The notes under the pieces: model-generated
The model's input: the letters and a program-made list of their open reading frames with translations, nothing else
Database searches by the model: none
Told to the model about the DNA's origin: nothing
Assembly: GCF_900113025.1 (NCBI RefSeq)
Contig: NZ_FONT01000003.1
Location: forward strand, 186,001-250,000
Direction: 5' to 3'
DNA from: Alteribacillus iranensis
GTDB taxonomy: Bacteria; Bacillota; Bacilli; Bacillales; Marinococcaceae
Length of the DNA stretch: 64,000 nt
Part shown: positions 1 through 8,687 of the stretch, piece by piece
Layout: each line of letters starts with the position of its first letter
How positions within the stretch are numbered: the first letter of the stretch is position 1
Position numbers and translations under genes: made by a program

Positions 1-268
1 GTTCATAAAACAAATAGAAACCTAGTCCAAATAAAAACGAAAACATAGGATAAAATTTCCCGATCACGAACAAATCGAGAAAAAATACCGTCCATTGATC
101 CAATAACGAGCTAGGTAAGCGGTCAAAGTAATCTGGTAAACTTTGCAGATGAAAAACAGGTGTTTTAAAGGACGACATATTAGCTAATAAAATGCCAAAT
201 AAGGCAAATCCTCTAACAATATCAAGAGTGATAATACGGTCTTTATCTAAAGTGGGAGATGGTTTCAT
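1..268 (-). CDS. DUF418 (YeiB-like) membrane protein, N-terminal part
   Basis: Only the first 89 codons lie in the window; the gene runs off the left edge. Reading from the ATG at 268 the protein starts MKPSPTLDKDRIITLDIVRG and continues with a hydrophobic segment (GFALFGILLANM) and a second one near the edge (FSFLFGLGFYLFYE). The 'R(I/L)xxLDxxRGxAxxGILLxN' opening is typical of the DUF418/YeiB family of multi-pass membrane proteins, whose function is not established. A ribosome binding site (AAAGGA) precedes the ATG. The 280 bases between this gene and the divergent RodA-like gene hold the two promoters and a short GC-rich hairpin near 460-482, but nothing I can name. Confidence 0.75.
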   Translation of the reverse strand, partial: MKPSPTLDKDRIITLDIVRGFALFGILLANMSSFKTPVFHLQSLPDYFDRLPSSLLDQWTVFFLDLFVIGKFYPMFSFLFGLGFYLFYE

Positions 269-548
269 CGTTGCTGCATCCTTTCTAGTATCGTCTGCTT
301 TCTAATCTATCACTCTCTAATAATTGTATCTATACGTTTATGCAATAATCGTGTATGATTTTGTCAGATGCTTTATAACGGCTGTATGGATTGGCGGCTT
401 CTGGGGCAAGTTTATACACAAACTGGATAGCTTGCTCATATGACTGCTGAGAAAGTACCTGCGGGCAGCAGATTTGCCGCTGCATCTATAACGGATGTGA
501 AACAGCCATTACAGAGCTAACTTACATGTAGAATCTGGTGATGTACGA

Positions 549-1733
549 TTGGGTTTACAAAATACAAACACTGAAAAACAATATGATATTAATATGTTAT
601 TTGTCCTATTTTTGTTTGGAGTAGTGAGCTGTTTTTATATTTACTTTGCTCAGCAGATGGGGCAGTACGATGCGAATTTTTCCGTAAGACAGATGTTTTT
701 TTACATTATTGCTTTTGGCGTGGCTCTTGTCGTGCTCCATTTTGACTTTGAGTATTACTTGAATATACATTGGTTTTTATATGGTTTTGGTCTTTTCTTA
801 CTTATTTTATTAGAAATTATCGGCCCTCATGAGACGATTGCTCCTATGATTAACGGGGCAGTCAGTTGGTTTACTTTGCCTGTCATTGGTTCTATTCAGC
901 CTTCGGAGCTAATGAGGATATTTTTAGTTATCACGTTGAGTGCAGTCACCTATCGTCATAACTCTAAATACCAAAACAATAGAGACATAAAAACGGATCT
1001 CACGTTGCTTGGCAAAATGGCACTCGTTGTATTACCTGTGCTTATTTTATTGGAAAGACAGCCGGACATGGGCAGTGTCATGTTAATTGGCTCCATTGTG
1101 GTAGCGTTGATGATTGTTTCAGGTATCTCTTATAAACTGCTGCTATTATTCATCGGCGGTCCGTTATTCGTATTTGCTTCCTTTATCTTTGCATTTTTCC
1201 GTTTTCCAGTTTTTGTGGAGACATATCTTTTGTCGATGCTTCAAGACTATCAAGTGAACCGAATTCATGGCTGGCTCAATCCTTTTGAATACGTGGATGC
1301 CGGTTTTCAGACAGTGCGAGCGATTACTGCGATTGGTTCGGGAAGGTTATTTGGCAATAATGATACTTCGATATATATACCGGAAGCTCACACGGATTTC
1401 ATCTTTGCAGTAATTAGCTCTATGCATGGTTTTATAGGTGGCGCTCTCGTTATCACGTTATATTTTGTTCTTCTGTACCAGATTTTAATTACAGCCTTGC
1501 GCTGTCACAATGCGTTTGGAAAGTATCTCTGTGCCAGTTTAATTGGAATGCTCTCTTTCCAGGTTTTCCAGAATATCGGGATGAGTTTAGGACTTCTTCC
1601 GGTTACAGGGTTTACCCTTCCTTTATTAAGTTACGGCGGAAGTTCCCTCATAGCAACCATGTTCGCTCTTGGTATGGTGATGAGTGTGCGTTATCATTCC
1701 AAATCATATTTCTTTGAAAGTCGGAAGGAATAA
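549..1733 (+). CDS. rodA: RodA/FtsW/SpoVE-family peptidoglycan glycosyltransferase
   Basis: A 394-residue SEDS protein with about ten membrane segments. These proteins polymerise glycan strands from lipid II at the outer face of the membrane, normally with a class B penicillin-binding protein. Visible family motifs are IQPSELMR (about residue 118), QPDMGS where most members have QDxG, PEAHTDFIFAV (about 280, which includes the catalytic-site Asp) and the C-terminal GFTLPLLSYGGSS. Its length and the GQYD and QDYQVNR segments fit RodA better than FtsW. The start is TTG at 549 with GGTGATG upstream. It stands alone, so it may be an extra RodA paralogue rather than the main elongasome enzyme. Confidence 0.82.
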   Translation: MGLQNTNTEKQYDINMLFVLFLFGVVSCFYIYFAQQMGQYDANFSVRQMFFYIIAFGVALVVLHFDFEYYLNIHWFLYGFGLFLLILLEIIGPHETIAPMINGAVSWFTLPVIGSIQPSELMRIFLVITLSAVTYRHNSKYQNNRDIKTDLTLLGKMALVVLPVLILLERQPDMGSVMLIGSIVVALMIVSGISYKLLLLFIGGPLFVFASFIFAFFRFPVFVETYLLSMLQDYQVNRIHGWLNPFEYVDAGFQTVRAITAIGSGRLFGNNDTSIYIPEAHTDFIFAVISSMHGFIGGALVITLYFVLLYQILITALRCHNAFGKYLCASLIGMLSFQVFQNIGMSLGLLPVTGFTLPLLSYGGSSLIATMFALGMVMSVRYHSKSYFFESRKE

Positions 1734-1767
1734 AACTGCTCAGCAAAAAAAGCAGCGAGCAGTTTTT
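1732..1767 (+). terminator. Rho-independent terminator after the RodA-like gene
   Basis: A perfect 10-bp stem (AAAACTGCTC with GAGCAGTTTT) is followed by a short T run and begins on the stop codon. Confidence 0.85.
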
Positions 1768-1876
1768 CCTCCAAAAAGGGGTAATAATTATACATTTTTA
1801 TGGTTAAATATTCTCCTTTCCTATTGACTTGTCACGTAAATCTAGTAGTATATAAACAATAGGCAGGGGGGAGAAA

Positions 1877-2380
1877 ATGATTGTTATAAAAAAAGCGACC
1901 GCTTATGATATAGAGGACATATTAGTTCTCATTAACAAATATACAAAAAAAGGACTGCTTTTAACGCAAACAAAAAGCTCGTTGTTACGTAATTTATCGT
2001 CAACGTATGTGGCGCTCTTAGATGGTGAAATAGTCGGAACAGCCAGCTTGTACAGGTTGGAAGATGATTTAGCCGAAATACGCTCACTAGCTGTGAATGG
2101 AGAAAAATCACAACGAGGTATTGGCAAACAACTCGTCCACCACCTGATTAACGAAACAAAACGTCTGCAAATCAGCCGTGTTATGGCCACAACCGACACA
2201 ACCATCTTTTTTGAAAAATGCGGCTTCCATGAGATACCTGCCTCCGAAGTAAGTTCGAAACTAGAAAAAGACTGTTTTCAATGTAAGGACTTCTCTCTAT
2301 GTCATAAAAAGTTCATGATAATGGAAGTATCTAAGAATAAAGTAGACAAAGTAAAACAAGAATCAATAAATATTAGCTAG
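1877..2380 (+). CDS. GNAT-family N-acetyltransferase (ArgA-like)
   Basis: A single GNAT domain spans residues 1-150: an N-terminal strand (IVIKKATAYDIEDI), a VALLDGEIVGTASLY strand, and the acetyl-CoA pyrophosphate loop QRGIGKQLV near residue 80. Late residues form a Cys cluster (CFQCKDFSLC), which I associate with the ArgA-like N-acetylglutamate synthase group of GNAT proteins; it might bind a metal. The start has a strong GGGGGGAG site. The gene is monocistronic, so the substrate cannot be inferred from context. A role in N-acetylglutamate formation is possible but unproven. Confidence 0.75.
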   Translation: MIVIKKATAYDIEDILVLINKYTKKGLLLTQTKSSLLRNLSSTYVALLDGEIVGTASLYRLEDDLAEIRSLAVNGEKSQRGIGKQLVHHLINETKRLQISRVMATTDTTIFFEKCGFHEIPASEVSSKLEKDCFQCKDFSLCHKKFMIMEVSKNKVDKVKQESINIS

Positions 2381-2398
2381 AAACGGTGATAAAGGCAA

Positions 2399-2428
2399 TT
2401 GACCGTTATTCAAAAATAATGGTAAACT
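2399..2428 (+). promoter_or_regulatory. Promoter with an inverted repeat in its spacer, upstream of the aldehyde dehydrogenase
   Basis: TTGACC and TAAACT are 18 bp apart. The spacer and flanks hold an inverted repeat ACCGTTATT...AATAATGGT (8 of 9 positions match). A repressor binding here would block polymerase. The same layout recurs in front of glaH, though with a different repeat sequence. Confidence 0.45.
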
Positions 2429-2603
2429 CTATACTGTTCTACCAAATCATTACGCACGGGCGTTGTGTTCTATCTCATTCCTGGAATGGCTCCCCCATTT
2501 TCAGATCAATGTAGAAGAATTCACGCTAGTATATCGTTCCCTACAATGAACACTGTCAAATCTAATCGATCTTACCTTGTGGTGAGGCATAACTTAGATA
2601 TGA

Positions 2604-2659
2604 GCCAGTTATACAACATTGGAGAAGTTATTTTCCACTGCTGTATAACTGGCTTTTTT
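2604..2659 (+). terminator. Terminator or attenuator upstream of the glutarate operon
   Basis: A perfect 11-bp stem, GCCAGTTATAC with GTATAACTGGC, is followed by TTTTTT. It lies between the mapped promoter motif and the first gene, so it may act as an attenuator. A near-identical stem ends the glaH transcript at 8526. Confidence 0.8.
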
Positions 2660-2775
2660 AATACATGAAATTTTCATTCTATTTTCAAAGTAGTAGGCAG
2701 GGGGCATCCAAAAGAGGTGATTGTCAGTTTAGGTAAGACTTTTATCTCGTTCATTTAAGAAAAGGGAGGAACAAT

Positions 2776-4221
2776 ATGGAACACTACTATAATTATATTA
2801 ACAATACTTGGACGGCTTCGTCAGATGGTGAAACAAATAAGCACTATAATCCATCGAATCCTTCTGAGTGCATTGGAACAACGGAAATGGCTTCAAAGGA
2901 AGATGTGGACCATGCCATTGAAAGCGCAAAAGAAGCAAGTCTCCGTTGGAAAGAAACATCCTCTGTGGAAAGAGGAGAATATTTACGGAAAGCTGCTGAC
3001 ATATTAGAAAATAAAGCTGATGAAATTGCGATGACAGCGACGAAAGAAATGGGAAAATGCATCACAGAAACGAAACAAGAAGTAGCTCGGGCTGCAACAA
3101 TTTTAAGATACTACGGACAAGATGGAATGAGAGAAATCGGTTCCGTATTGCCATCCAGCCAATCAGGGAAAACACTATACTCTGTTCGAGTTCCTTTAGG
3201 TGTTGTCGCGGTCATCACCCCATGGAACTTTCCAATTGCCATTCCTATTTGGAAGATAGCGCCTGCTCTCGTTTATGGAAATACTGTAGTGTGGAAGCCT
3301 TCGCGCGAGAACAGTATTACCGCAGTGAAAATTGCCCAAATATTTGAAGAAGCTAATCTGCCAGCAGGGGTGCTTCATTTAGTGAATGGCTCCGGATCTA
3401 AAGTCGGTGATGCCTTGACAGAACATAAAGATGTAGCAGGAGTATCCTTTACAGGTTCCAATGCTATTGGTCAACATATAGCCTCTAAAGCAGTCGCTCG
3501 CAATAAAAAATATCAGCTAGAGATGGGCGGAAAGAATCCTATTGTTGTCCTTGGAGATGCCGATGTCGAAAAAGCTGCTACACTCACTTTAGATGGTGCT
3601 ATGAAACAAACAGGACAACGTTGTACAGCGGCAAGCCGAGTTTACGTAGAAAACTCCATTTTTGAAGAATTTAAAGAAAAATTACTAGAAAAAGTGAAAA
3701 AGATTAAAATAGGCGACGGTGCTGACGAAACAATTACTATGGGCCCTATCGTTTCGGGAAAACAATTTGATTCCGTACTTTCCTACATTGAAAAAGGAAA
3801 GGAAGAGGGAGCTACACTTCTGTACGGTGGCAAATCATTAAAGGAAGAGCTCAATAATGGCTATTTCATCGAACCCGCGATATTCACAGATGTCACCGAG
3901 GAAATGACGATTGCGAAAGAGGAAATCTTTGGTCCTGTTTTATGCATGATGAAAATAGACAGCTATGAAGAGGGGGTTGAAAAAGCAAACAACACAGAAT
4001 TTGGTTTAAGTGCTGCTATCTTTACGACAAGCCTCGAAAAAGCTCTTGATTTTACTCAAAAGAGCGAGGTAGGAATGGTCCACGTGAATGGTGAAACAGG
4101 TGGAGCAGAACCACAAGCTCCATTCGGAGGAACCAAAGAATCCAGCGCTGGACCGTCTGAACAAGGACAAGCAGCCGTTGAGTTCTATACAGAACTAAAA
4201 ACTGTATCTATATCTAAATAA
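2776..4221 (+). CDS. NAD(P)-dependent aldehyde dehydrogenase, probable glutarate (or succinate) semialdehyde dehydrogenase
   Basis: A 481-residue soluble ALDH-superfamily enzyme of the GabD/DavD and GucD-like group. Key sites are visible: TPWNFPIAIP (about 150), the Rossmann loop SFTGSNAIG, the general base Glu in LEMGGKNP (about 252) and the nucleophilic Cys in GQRCTAASR (about 286). ALDHs of this type oxidise C4-C5 semialdehydes to dicarboxylates. Since the operon also carries glaH and lhgO, which consume glutarate, glutarate semialdehyde is the likely substrate; this is inferred from context. No gabT-like aminotransferase lies next to it. GGGAGG upstream supports the ATG, and the permease follows after 36 nt. 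Confidence 0.82.
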   Translation: MEHYYNYINNTWTASSDGETNKHYNPSNPSECIGTTEMASKEDVDHAIESAKEASLRWKETSSVERGEYLRKAADILENKADEIAMTATKEMGKCITETKQEVARAATILRYYGQDGMREIGSVLPSSQSGKTLYSVRVPLGVVAVITPWNFPIAIPIWKIAPALVYGNTVVWKPSRENSITAVKIAQIFEEANLPAGVLHLVNGSGSKVGDALTEHKDVAGVSFTGSNAIGQHIASKAVARNKKYQLEMGGKNPIVVLGDADVEKAATLTLDGAMKQTGQRCTAASRVYVENSIFEEFKEKLLEKVKKIKIGDGADETITMGPIVSGKQFDSVLSYIEKGKEEGATLLYGGKSLKEELNNGYFIEPAIFTDVTEEMTIAKEEIFGPVLCMMKIDSYEEGVEKANNTEFGLSAAIFTTSLEKALDFTQKSEVGMVHVNGETGGAEPQAPFGGTKESSAGPSEQGQAAVEFYTELKTVSISK

Positions 4222-4257
4222 AAAGAGTTTTGTAATTCTACTATTAGGAGTGTCAAG

Positions 4258-5649
4258 ATGAGTGAAAAACAAAAATTACAAAAAGTATTAAGCCGACCAG
4301 AGGCTTTAGTTCTAGCTTTCGGAGCAATGATCGGCTGGGGCTGGGTTGTTATGGCCGGCGAGTGGGTTCTCGAAGCTGGTGTAATTGGTGCCATATTAGC
4401 TTTTCTCGTCGGTGGAGCTCTCGTAGTCTTTGTTGGGCTGACGTATTCTGAGCTGTCCTCTGCTATGCCGAAAGCAGGTGGTGAGCTGGTATATGCTTTA
4501 CGAAGTGTAGGTCCAGTGGGATCTTTTATCACGGCCTGGGCTATTACTTTAGGTTATATATCAGTCGTTGCTTTTGAGGCAGTTGCGCTGCCAAACGTTC
4601 TTGAGTTCGTCTTTCCAAATTACAAAGTAGGTCTTATGTATACCATTACCGGCTATGAAGTATATGCCAGCTGGGTAGCGGTAGGTGTTGTGGCCTCTAT
4701 TTTTGTCACCATTGTAAACTACATTGGAATCAAATTTGCGGCGAAGCTCCAAATGATTCTGACCTTGTTAATTATTTTAGTTGGTATTATGTTAATTGTA
4801 GGGGCCGGATTTAATGGCAGTAGTATAAACGCTGATCCACTAATTACCGGAGGCATTGCAGGCTTCTTAGCAGTAGTTATTGCTACTCCATTTATGTTTG
4901 TAGGTTTTGACGTTATTCCGCAAGCGGCAGAAGAGTTAAAAATGGAACCGAGATCAATTGGTAAACTATTAATTTTATCTGTGGTGATGGCTGTTCTTTT
5001 CTATGTCGGAATTATTTACGCAGTTGGTTATGGTTTAGACAATGAAGCAACTGCAAACTCGAGTTTAAGTACAGCAGACGCTATGGCTAATGTATTTGGT
5101 TCTGACATTTTCGGTATTGTTCTCGTTATAGGCGGTATTGCTGGTATTATGACAAGCTGGAATGCTTTTATCATCGGGGGAAGCCGAGTACTTTATGCGA
5201 TGGGACAAGCAAACATGCTTCCTAAATGGTTTGGTAAATTGCACTCTAAATATAACACCCCAGGAAATTCCATTCTTTTCATTGGTATATTAGCAACAAT
5301 TAGTCCGTTTTTTGGATCCCCAATGCTAGGATGGTTAGTGGATGCCGGGGGAATGACCATTGTTATTGCTTATTTAATGGTGGCTGTTTCATTTTTACGT
5401 TTGCGGAAACATGAACCAGAAATGCCGCGTCCTTTTAAAGCAGGACGAACAAATGCTATTGCTTGGATTGCATTAGTTTTAAGTATACTCATTGGTATTC
5501 AGTACTTGCCAGGCATGCCTGCAGGACTAGGATGGCATGAGTGGGTAATCCTTCTTGGATGGTGGATTGTAGGTATATTCTTTATGTTGCAGCGTTATAA
5601 CTCATATAAAAATGTTACTTACAAGGAAATGGAAGAGGTAGACGCGTAA
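4258..5649 (+). CDS. APC-superfamily amino acid permease
   Basis: A 463-residue integral membrane carrier with about 12 hydrophobic segments and the APC opening FGAMIGWGWVVMAGEWV. A SELSSAMPKAGGELVYAL segment matches the family's second helix region, and FDVIPQAAEE is seen near residue 223. APC carriers import amino acids or amines by ion symport. Its place between a semialdehyde dehydrogenase and the 2-hydroxyglutarate genes suggests uptake of lysine, 5-aminovalerate, 4-aminobutyrate or a related precursor. The substrate cannot be read from the sequence. GGAG lies before the ATG. Confidence 0.83.
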   Translation: MSEKQKLQKVLSRPEALVLAFGAMIGWGWVVMAGEWVLEAGVIGAILAFLVGGALVVFVGLTYSELSSAMPKAGGELVYALRSVGPVGSFITAWAITLGYISVVAFEAVALPNVLEFVFPNYKVGLMYTITGYEVYASWVAVGVVASIFVTIVNYIGIKFAAKLQMILTLLIILVGIMLIVGAGFNGSSINADPLITGGIAGFLAVVIATPFMFVGFDVIPQAAEELKMEPRSIGKLLILSVVMAVLFYVGIIYAVGYGLDNEATANSSLSTADAMANVFGSDIFGIVLVIGGIAGIMTSWNAFIIGGSRVLYAMGQANMLPKWFGKLHSKYNTPGNSILFIGILATISPFFGSPMLGWLVDAGGMTIVIAYLMVAVSFLRLRKHEPEMPRPFKAGRTNAIAWIALVLSILIGIQYLPGMPAGLGWHEWVILLGWWIVGIFFMLQRYNSYKNVTYKEMEEVDA

Positions 5650-5684
5650 AACCATGCTTATTAAAGCAGAGGAAGGATCATTAA

Positions 5685-6026
5685 ATGTCTAATAATAAAG
5701 TAATTTTCATTGCTGGCCATTCTCGTCTACCGGAAGGAATGGCCGCACAAAGTATGTTTCAAACATTAACAGTCACTGCCGAGTTGGACCGTAACTATGG
5801 AGTGATTCTTGAGTGTTCTTGTACTTTGGCTACTGAACATGGCCGTGATTTTATTAATCATTTATTCCGAGGCTACAGTTTAAGACAAGGTATTGACGAA
5901 CCCATCAAGAAGATCGAACTGAATTATTCGGGGAAAGCGAAAAATGCAATTATTGCAGCTCTAAAAGATCTGTATGCACAATATAAAACGCTCCCCTCTG
6001 TCAAAAATAATGGAGGTGCCAATTAA
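5685..6026 (+). CDS. DUF3870 protein of unknown function
   Basis: A 113-residue soluble protein without signal peptide or membrane segment. It carries SCTLATEHGRDFI near residue 45, which I recognise as the core of the DUF3870 family; an earlier piece reads AGHSRLPEGMAA. The family has no assigned role that I know of. It is translated from a good ribosome binding site (GGAAGGATC) and its stop directly abuts the start of lhgO, which argues for coordinated expression with the 2-hydroxyglutarate pathway. It could be a small regulator, a ligand-binding protein or an auxiliary factor for the membrane-associated oxidase; none of these is shown. Confidence 0.72.
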   Translation: MSNNKVIFIAGHSRLPEGMAAQSMFQTLTVTAELDRNYGVILECSCTLATEHGRDFINHLFRGYSLRQGIDEPIKKIELNYSGKAKNAIIAALKDLYAQYKTLPSVKNNGGAN

Positions 6027-7223
6027 ATGTATGATTACACAATAGTGGGCGCAGGAATTGTCGGATTGTCTGTTGCTCACGCGATATTAAAACATGAACC
6101 AAATGCATCTGTAGCTATTATTGAAAAGGAGAGAAAAGTAGCAAGTCACCAAACGGGAAACAACAGTGGTGTTATTCACTCGGGTATCTATTATCGTCCT
6201 GGAAGCTTTAAAGCAAGATTTGCCAGAGAGGGAAACCAATCTATGGTCGAGTTTTGTGAGGAGCATGGAATTGACTATGATCAATGTGGGAAGGTCATTG
6301 TTGCGACTAACCAAAGCCAAGTCCCAGCATTGAAAAAGCTATATGAACGAGGACAAGAGAATGAACTTGAAGTTCATTGGATGGAAAAAGAAGAAGTGTT
6401 AGAGCGTGAACCGCATGTCAACGCGGTTGCCGCGGTAGAAGTCCCGTCTACAGGTATCGTTGATTACAAGCAAGTCAGTGAAAAGCTAGCTTCTCTTTCT
6501 CAAGAAAAAGGCGCAGATCTTTTCTTAAATGAAGAAGTGGTTAGTATAAATGAGCGTCAAGGTGTGACGATTGAGACGAACAATCGTACCATTGAAACGA
6601 GAATTATGATTAACTGTGCGGGGCTCCATAGTGACCGCGTGGCTGAGATGACAGGGTACAAATTGGACATGCAGATTGTACCGTTCCGCGGTGAGTACTA
6701 TGAATTAAAAGATTCTGCAAAGCATTTAGTAAAAGATCTTATTTATCCCGTCCCTAACCCGGACTTCCCATTTTTAGGCGTCCATTTCACACGCATGATT
6801 GACGGCGGTGTGGAAGCAGGCCCGAATGCTGTTCTAGGATTCAAGCGGGAAGGTTATACAAAAACCGATATTAGCTTCCGAGACTTGTCTCAAGTGTTGA
6901 AGTCATTTGGTTTTTGGAAGCTTGCCTCTGCGAATATGAAAGAGGGACTTGCAGAAATGAAGCGCTCTTTCAGCAAAAAAGCGTTTCTTACCAGCCTTCA
7001 GGAGATCATTCCTGAGATTCAAGAAGATGATTTAGTGCCCGCTCCTGCTGGTGTGCGTGCTCAAGCGATGCGTTCCAATGGTGAATTAGTAGATGATTTC
7101 TATATTGTCGCAGGACGACACAGTTTCCACGTTTGTAATGCTCCGTCTCCAGCTGCTACTAGTGCATTGCAAATTGGTGAAGAAGTATTTCGTCAAATGT
7201 CTGAAAAAGAATTAAAAGTTTAA
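6027..7223 (+). CDS. lhgO: L-2-hydroxyglutarate oxidase/dehydrogenase
   Basis: A 398-residue FAD-dependent DAO-family oxidoreductase. The N-terminal dinucleotide fold reads DYTIVGAGIVGLSVA, followed by GNNSGVIHSGIYYRPGS, a strong LhgO marker. The C-terminal part has the PAPAGVRAQA segment. LhgO oxidises L-2-hydroxyglutarate to 2-oxoglutarate and passes electrons to the membrane quinone pool (in E. coli) or oxygen. With GlaH it turns glutarate into 2-oxoglutarate. It starts immediately after the DUF3870 stop, with GGAGG inside that gene's end. It is followed by a new promoter, so glaH is likely transcribed separately as well. Confidence 0.92.
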   Translation: MYDYTIVGAGIVGLSVAHAILKHEPNASVAIIEKERKVASHQTGNNSGVIHSGIYYRPGSFKARFAREGNQSMVEFCEEHGIDYDQCGKVIVATNQSQVPALKKLYERGQENELEVHWMEKEEVLEREPHVNAVAAVEVPSTGIVDYKQVSEKLASLSQEKGADLFLNEEVVSINERQGVTIETNNRTIETRIMINCAGLHSDRVAEMTGYKLDMQIVPFRGEYYELKDSAKHLVKDLIYPVPNPDFPFLGVHFTRMIDGGVEAGPNAVLGFKREGYTKTDISFRDLSQVLKSFGFWKLASANMKEGLAEMKRSFSKKAFLTSLQEIIPEIQEDDLVPAPAGVRAQAMRSNGELVDDFYIVAGRHSFHVCNAPSPAATSALQIGEEVFRQMSEKELKV

Positions 7224-7233
7224 TGAATATCTA

Positions 7234-7262
7234 TTGACAGTTTAATATGAAACTGTTAATCT
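7234..7262 (+). promoter_or_regulatory. glaH promoter with a perfect palindrome in the spacer
   Basis: TTGACA and TAATCT are exactly 17 bp apart. The spacer is occupied by a perfect inverted repeat, ACAGTTT-6-AAACTGT, at 7237-7256. A dimeric repressor is expected to bind between -35 and -10. No candidate repressor gene lies in the cluster. Confidence 0.7.
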
Positions 7263-7409
7263 GTATTTAGTACTCACCTAGAGGGAGAAAAGAACAGTAT
7301 CTGATCTCTTCTATCCGTGAGTTCATCATTCATCCAATTAAAATATGAAAATAGCTGTTTAATAAGACGCGGACTTTCCACATGCTCGAAAGCCATACCG
7401 TCTATTAGA

Positions 7410-7458
7410 GCCAGCCTAACGCAAACGACACACGTATGCGCTTTAGGCTGGCTTTTTT
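7410..7458 (+). terminator. Leader terminator or attenuator upstream of glaH
   Basis: GCCAGCCTAA pairs with TTAGGCTGGC, an inner CGCA/TGCG adds to the stem, and six T follow. It lies about 150 nt after the glaH promoter motif and 75 nt before the start codon, so it either ends lhgO read-through or attenuates glaH. The 308 bases from 7224 to 7531 hold only this, the promoter and untranslated leader. Confidence 0.8.
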
Positions 7459-7531
7459 GATTCCCAAAAGACTCTGCAACTACGAGAAGCAGAGCGAAAA
7501 AATCATTTATTTCCAGGAGGAGATTATTACT

Positions 7532-8464
7532 ATGAGTATGACGGAAAAAGCTGTAATGGATTTCACTACAAAAACAAAGAATTATCGAATTGAAGAGCAT
7601 CCACAAACAAAGAGAATGTACCATGTTGTTCTCGAAAAAGAAGCACTCGATGCATTCTATGATAAAGTGAAAAATATTTCTGTACAAGAACTTGAGTATG
7701 TACCATATATGAGATTTATCGTTTCTAATGCACTCCTTGAAGTTACTGATGAAAATTTCGCAAAAACACTCCGCGCGATCTTGCATGACCGTGAAACAGG
7801 CGGTTATACAATCGGACTAAATGAGGATCATGCTGACACTGACAAGTACGTTATTTTCTCAACTGCTATCACTCATCTTGTTGGTGAACCAAACTTTGAC
7901 GCAATGACTGGTAAGTATTATGCACGCTTTACTGTACAGCACACTGACAATAGTGACTCTTACCTCCGTCAAGCATACCGTTTGTTCACCATGCACACAG
8001 ACGGAACGTTCGTTGACGAGCCAACTGACTGGCTCCTTATGATGAAAATGCAGGAAGAAAACGCGGTTGGCGGTGAGTCCCGTCTGCTTCACCTAGATGA
8101 CTGGGAAGAGCTCGATTACTATTACAACCATCCATTTGCTAAAAAGGAAATCACTTATAAAGCACCAGCAAGTAAGAATGTCAGCCAAGAAGTAAAAAGA
8201 AAAACATTCTATCATATTAATGATAAGCCTTGCATCTGCTTTATTGACCAGTTTGCATACCCAACTTCTATCGAAGAAGCTCAATATCTACGCGATATGT
8301 CCAGCTCTATTGAAGGAGACAAACATGTAGTGGAATTGAAGCTTCCAGTGGGAGATCTCGTTATGCTTAACAACACATTCTGGATGCATGGAAGAGCAGC
8401 TTTCGAAAAGAACGAAGAATTGAACCGTGAACTACTTCGCCAAAGAGGTCGCTTCACTGAATAA
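7532..8464 (+). CDS. glaH: Glutarate 2-hydroxylase (CsiD family, Fe(II)/2-oxoglutarate dioxygenase)
   Basis: A 310-residue CsiD protein. It hydroxylates glutarate to L-2-hydroxyglutarate, using 2-oxoglutarate and O2 and releasing succinate and CO2. The iron ligands are visible as MHTDGTF (about residue 155) and the distal His in FWMHGRAAF (about 286), with an Arg for 2-oxoglutarate in LLRQRGRF near the end. I chose the ATG at 7532 because CAGGAGGAG stands eight bases upstream; a 32-codon upstream extension crosses the attenuator and has no such site. Family length in E. coli is about 325. It completes the glutarate route with lhgO. Confidence 0.93.
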   Translation: MSMTEKAVMDFTTKTKNYRIEEHPQTKRMYHVVLEKEALDAFYDKVKNISVQELEYVPYMRFIVSNALLEVTDENFAKTLRAILHDRETGGYTIGLNEDHADTDKYVIFSTAITHLVGEPNFDAMTGKYYARFTVQHTDNSDSYLRQAYRLFTMHTDGTFVDEPTDWLLMMKMQEENAVGGESRLLHLDDWEELDYYYNHPFAKKEITYKAPASKNVSQEVKRKTFYHINDKPCICFIDQFAYPTSIEEAQYLRDMSSSIEGDKHVVELKLPVGDLVMLNNTFWMHGRAAFEKNEELNRELLRQRGRFTE

Positions 8465-8525
8465 TAGAATAGCCACTGTCTTGTTTATTCTGTTTACCAG
8501 CCCGTAAGCAGGTACGTAAATAAGT

Positions 8526-8581
8526 GCCAGTTATACTCAACCCTTTTGATAAAAGGGGCGAGATATAACTGGCTTTTTTTA
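8526..8581 (+). terminator. Terminator after glaH
   Basis: GCCAGTTATA pairs with TATAACTGGC around an inner CCCTTTT/AAAAGGG hairpin, and eight T follow. The outer arms match those of the terminator at 2604-2659. Confidence 0.88.
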
Positions 8582-8687
8582 TAAGCAAATATAACTTTCA
8601 TCAGGATTTATGTATTATGGTGTTCTTCTTATCATTTGTCCGAAAATATAAAACCATTTGACAAGAAAAAGAAAGGGTGTCTGAACA

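Larger units (their letters stand above)
2381..2775 (+). other. Leader region of the glutarate operon, no gene
   Basis: These 395 bases contain a promoter at 2399-2428, an approximately 170-nt untranslated stretch, a strong terminator at 2604-2659 and then about 115 nt up to the first gene. A 67-codon open frame at 2465-2668 has no ribosome binding site and covers the terminator, so I do not call it. The lysine riboswitch core sequences are absent. TGGCTC at 2491 could pair with GAGCCA at 2602 and compete with the terminator, which would make this an attenuator. Confidence 0.5.

Noticed and set aside
2429-2603. Lysine riboswitch in front of the aldehyde dehydrogenase or glaH
   Set aside because: None of the conserved lysine riboswitch segments (GAGGTGC, GCCGAAG, AAGGCTGTC) is found in either leader.
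2465-2668. 67-codon open frame in the leader of the glutarate operon
   Set aside because: No ribosome binding site, and its end runs through the strong terminator hairpin at 2604-2659.
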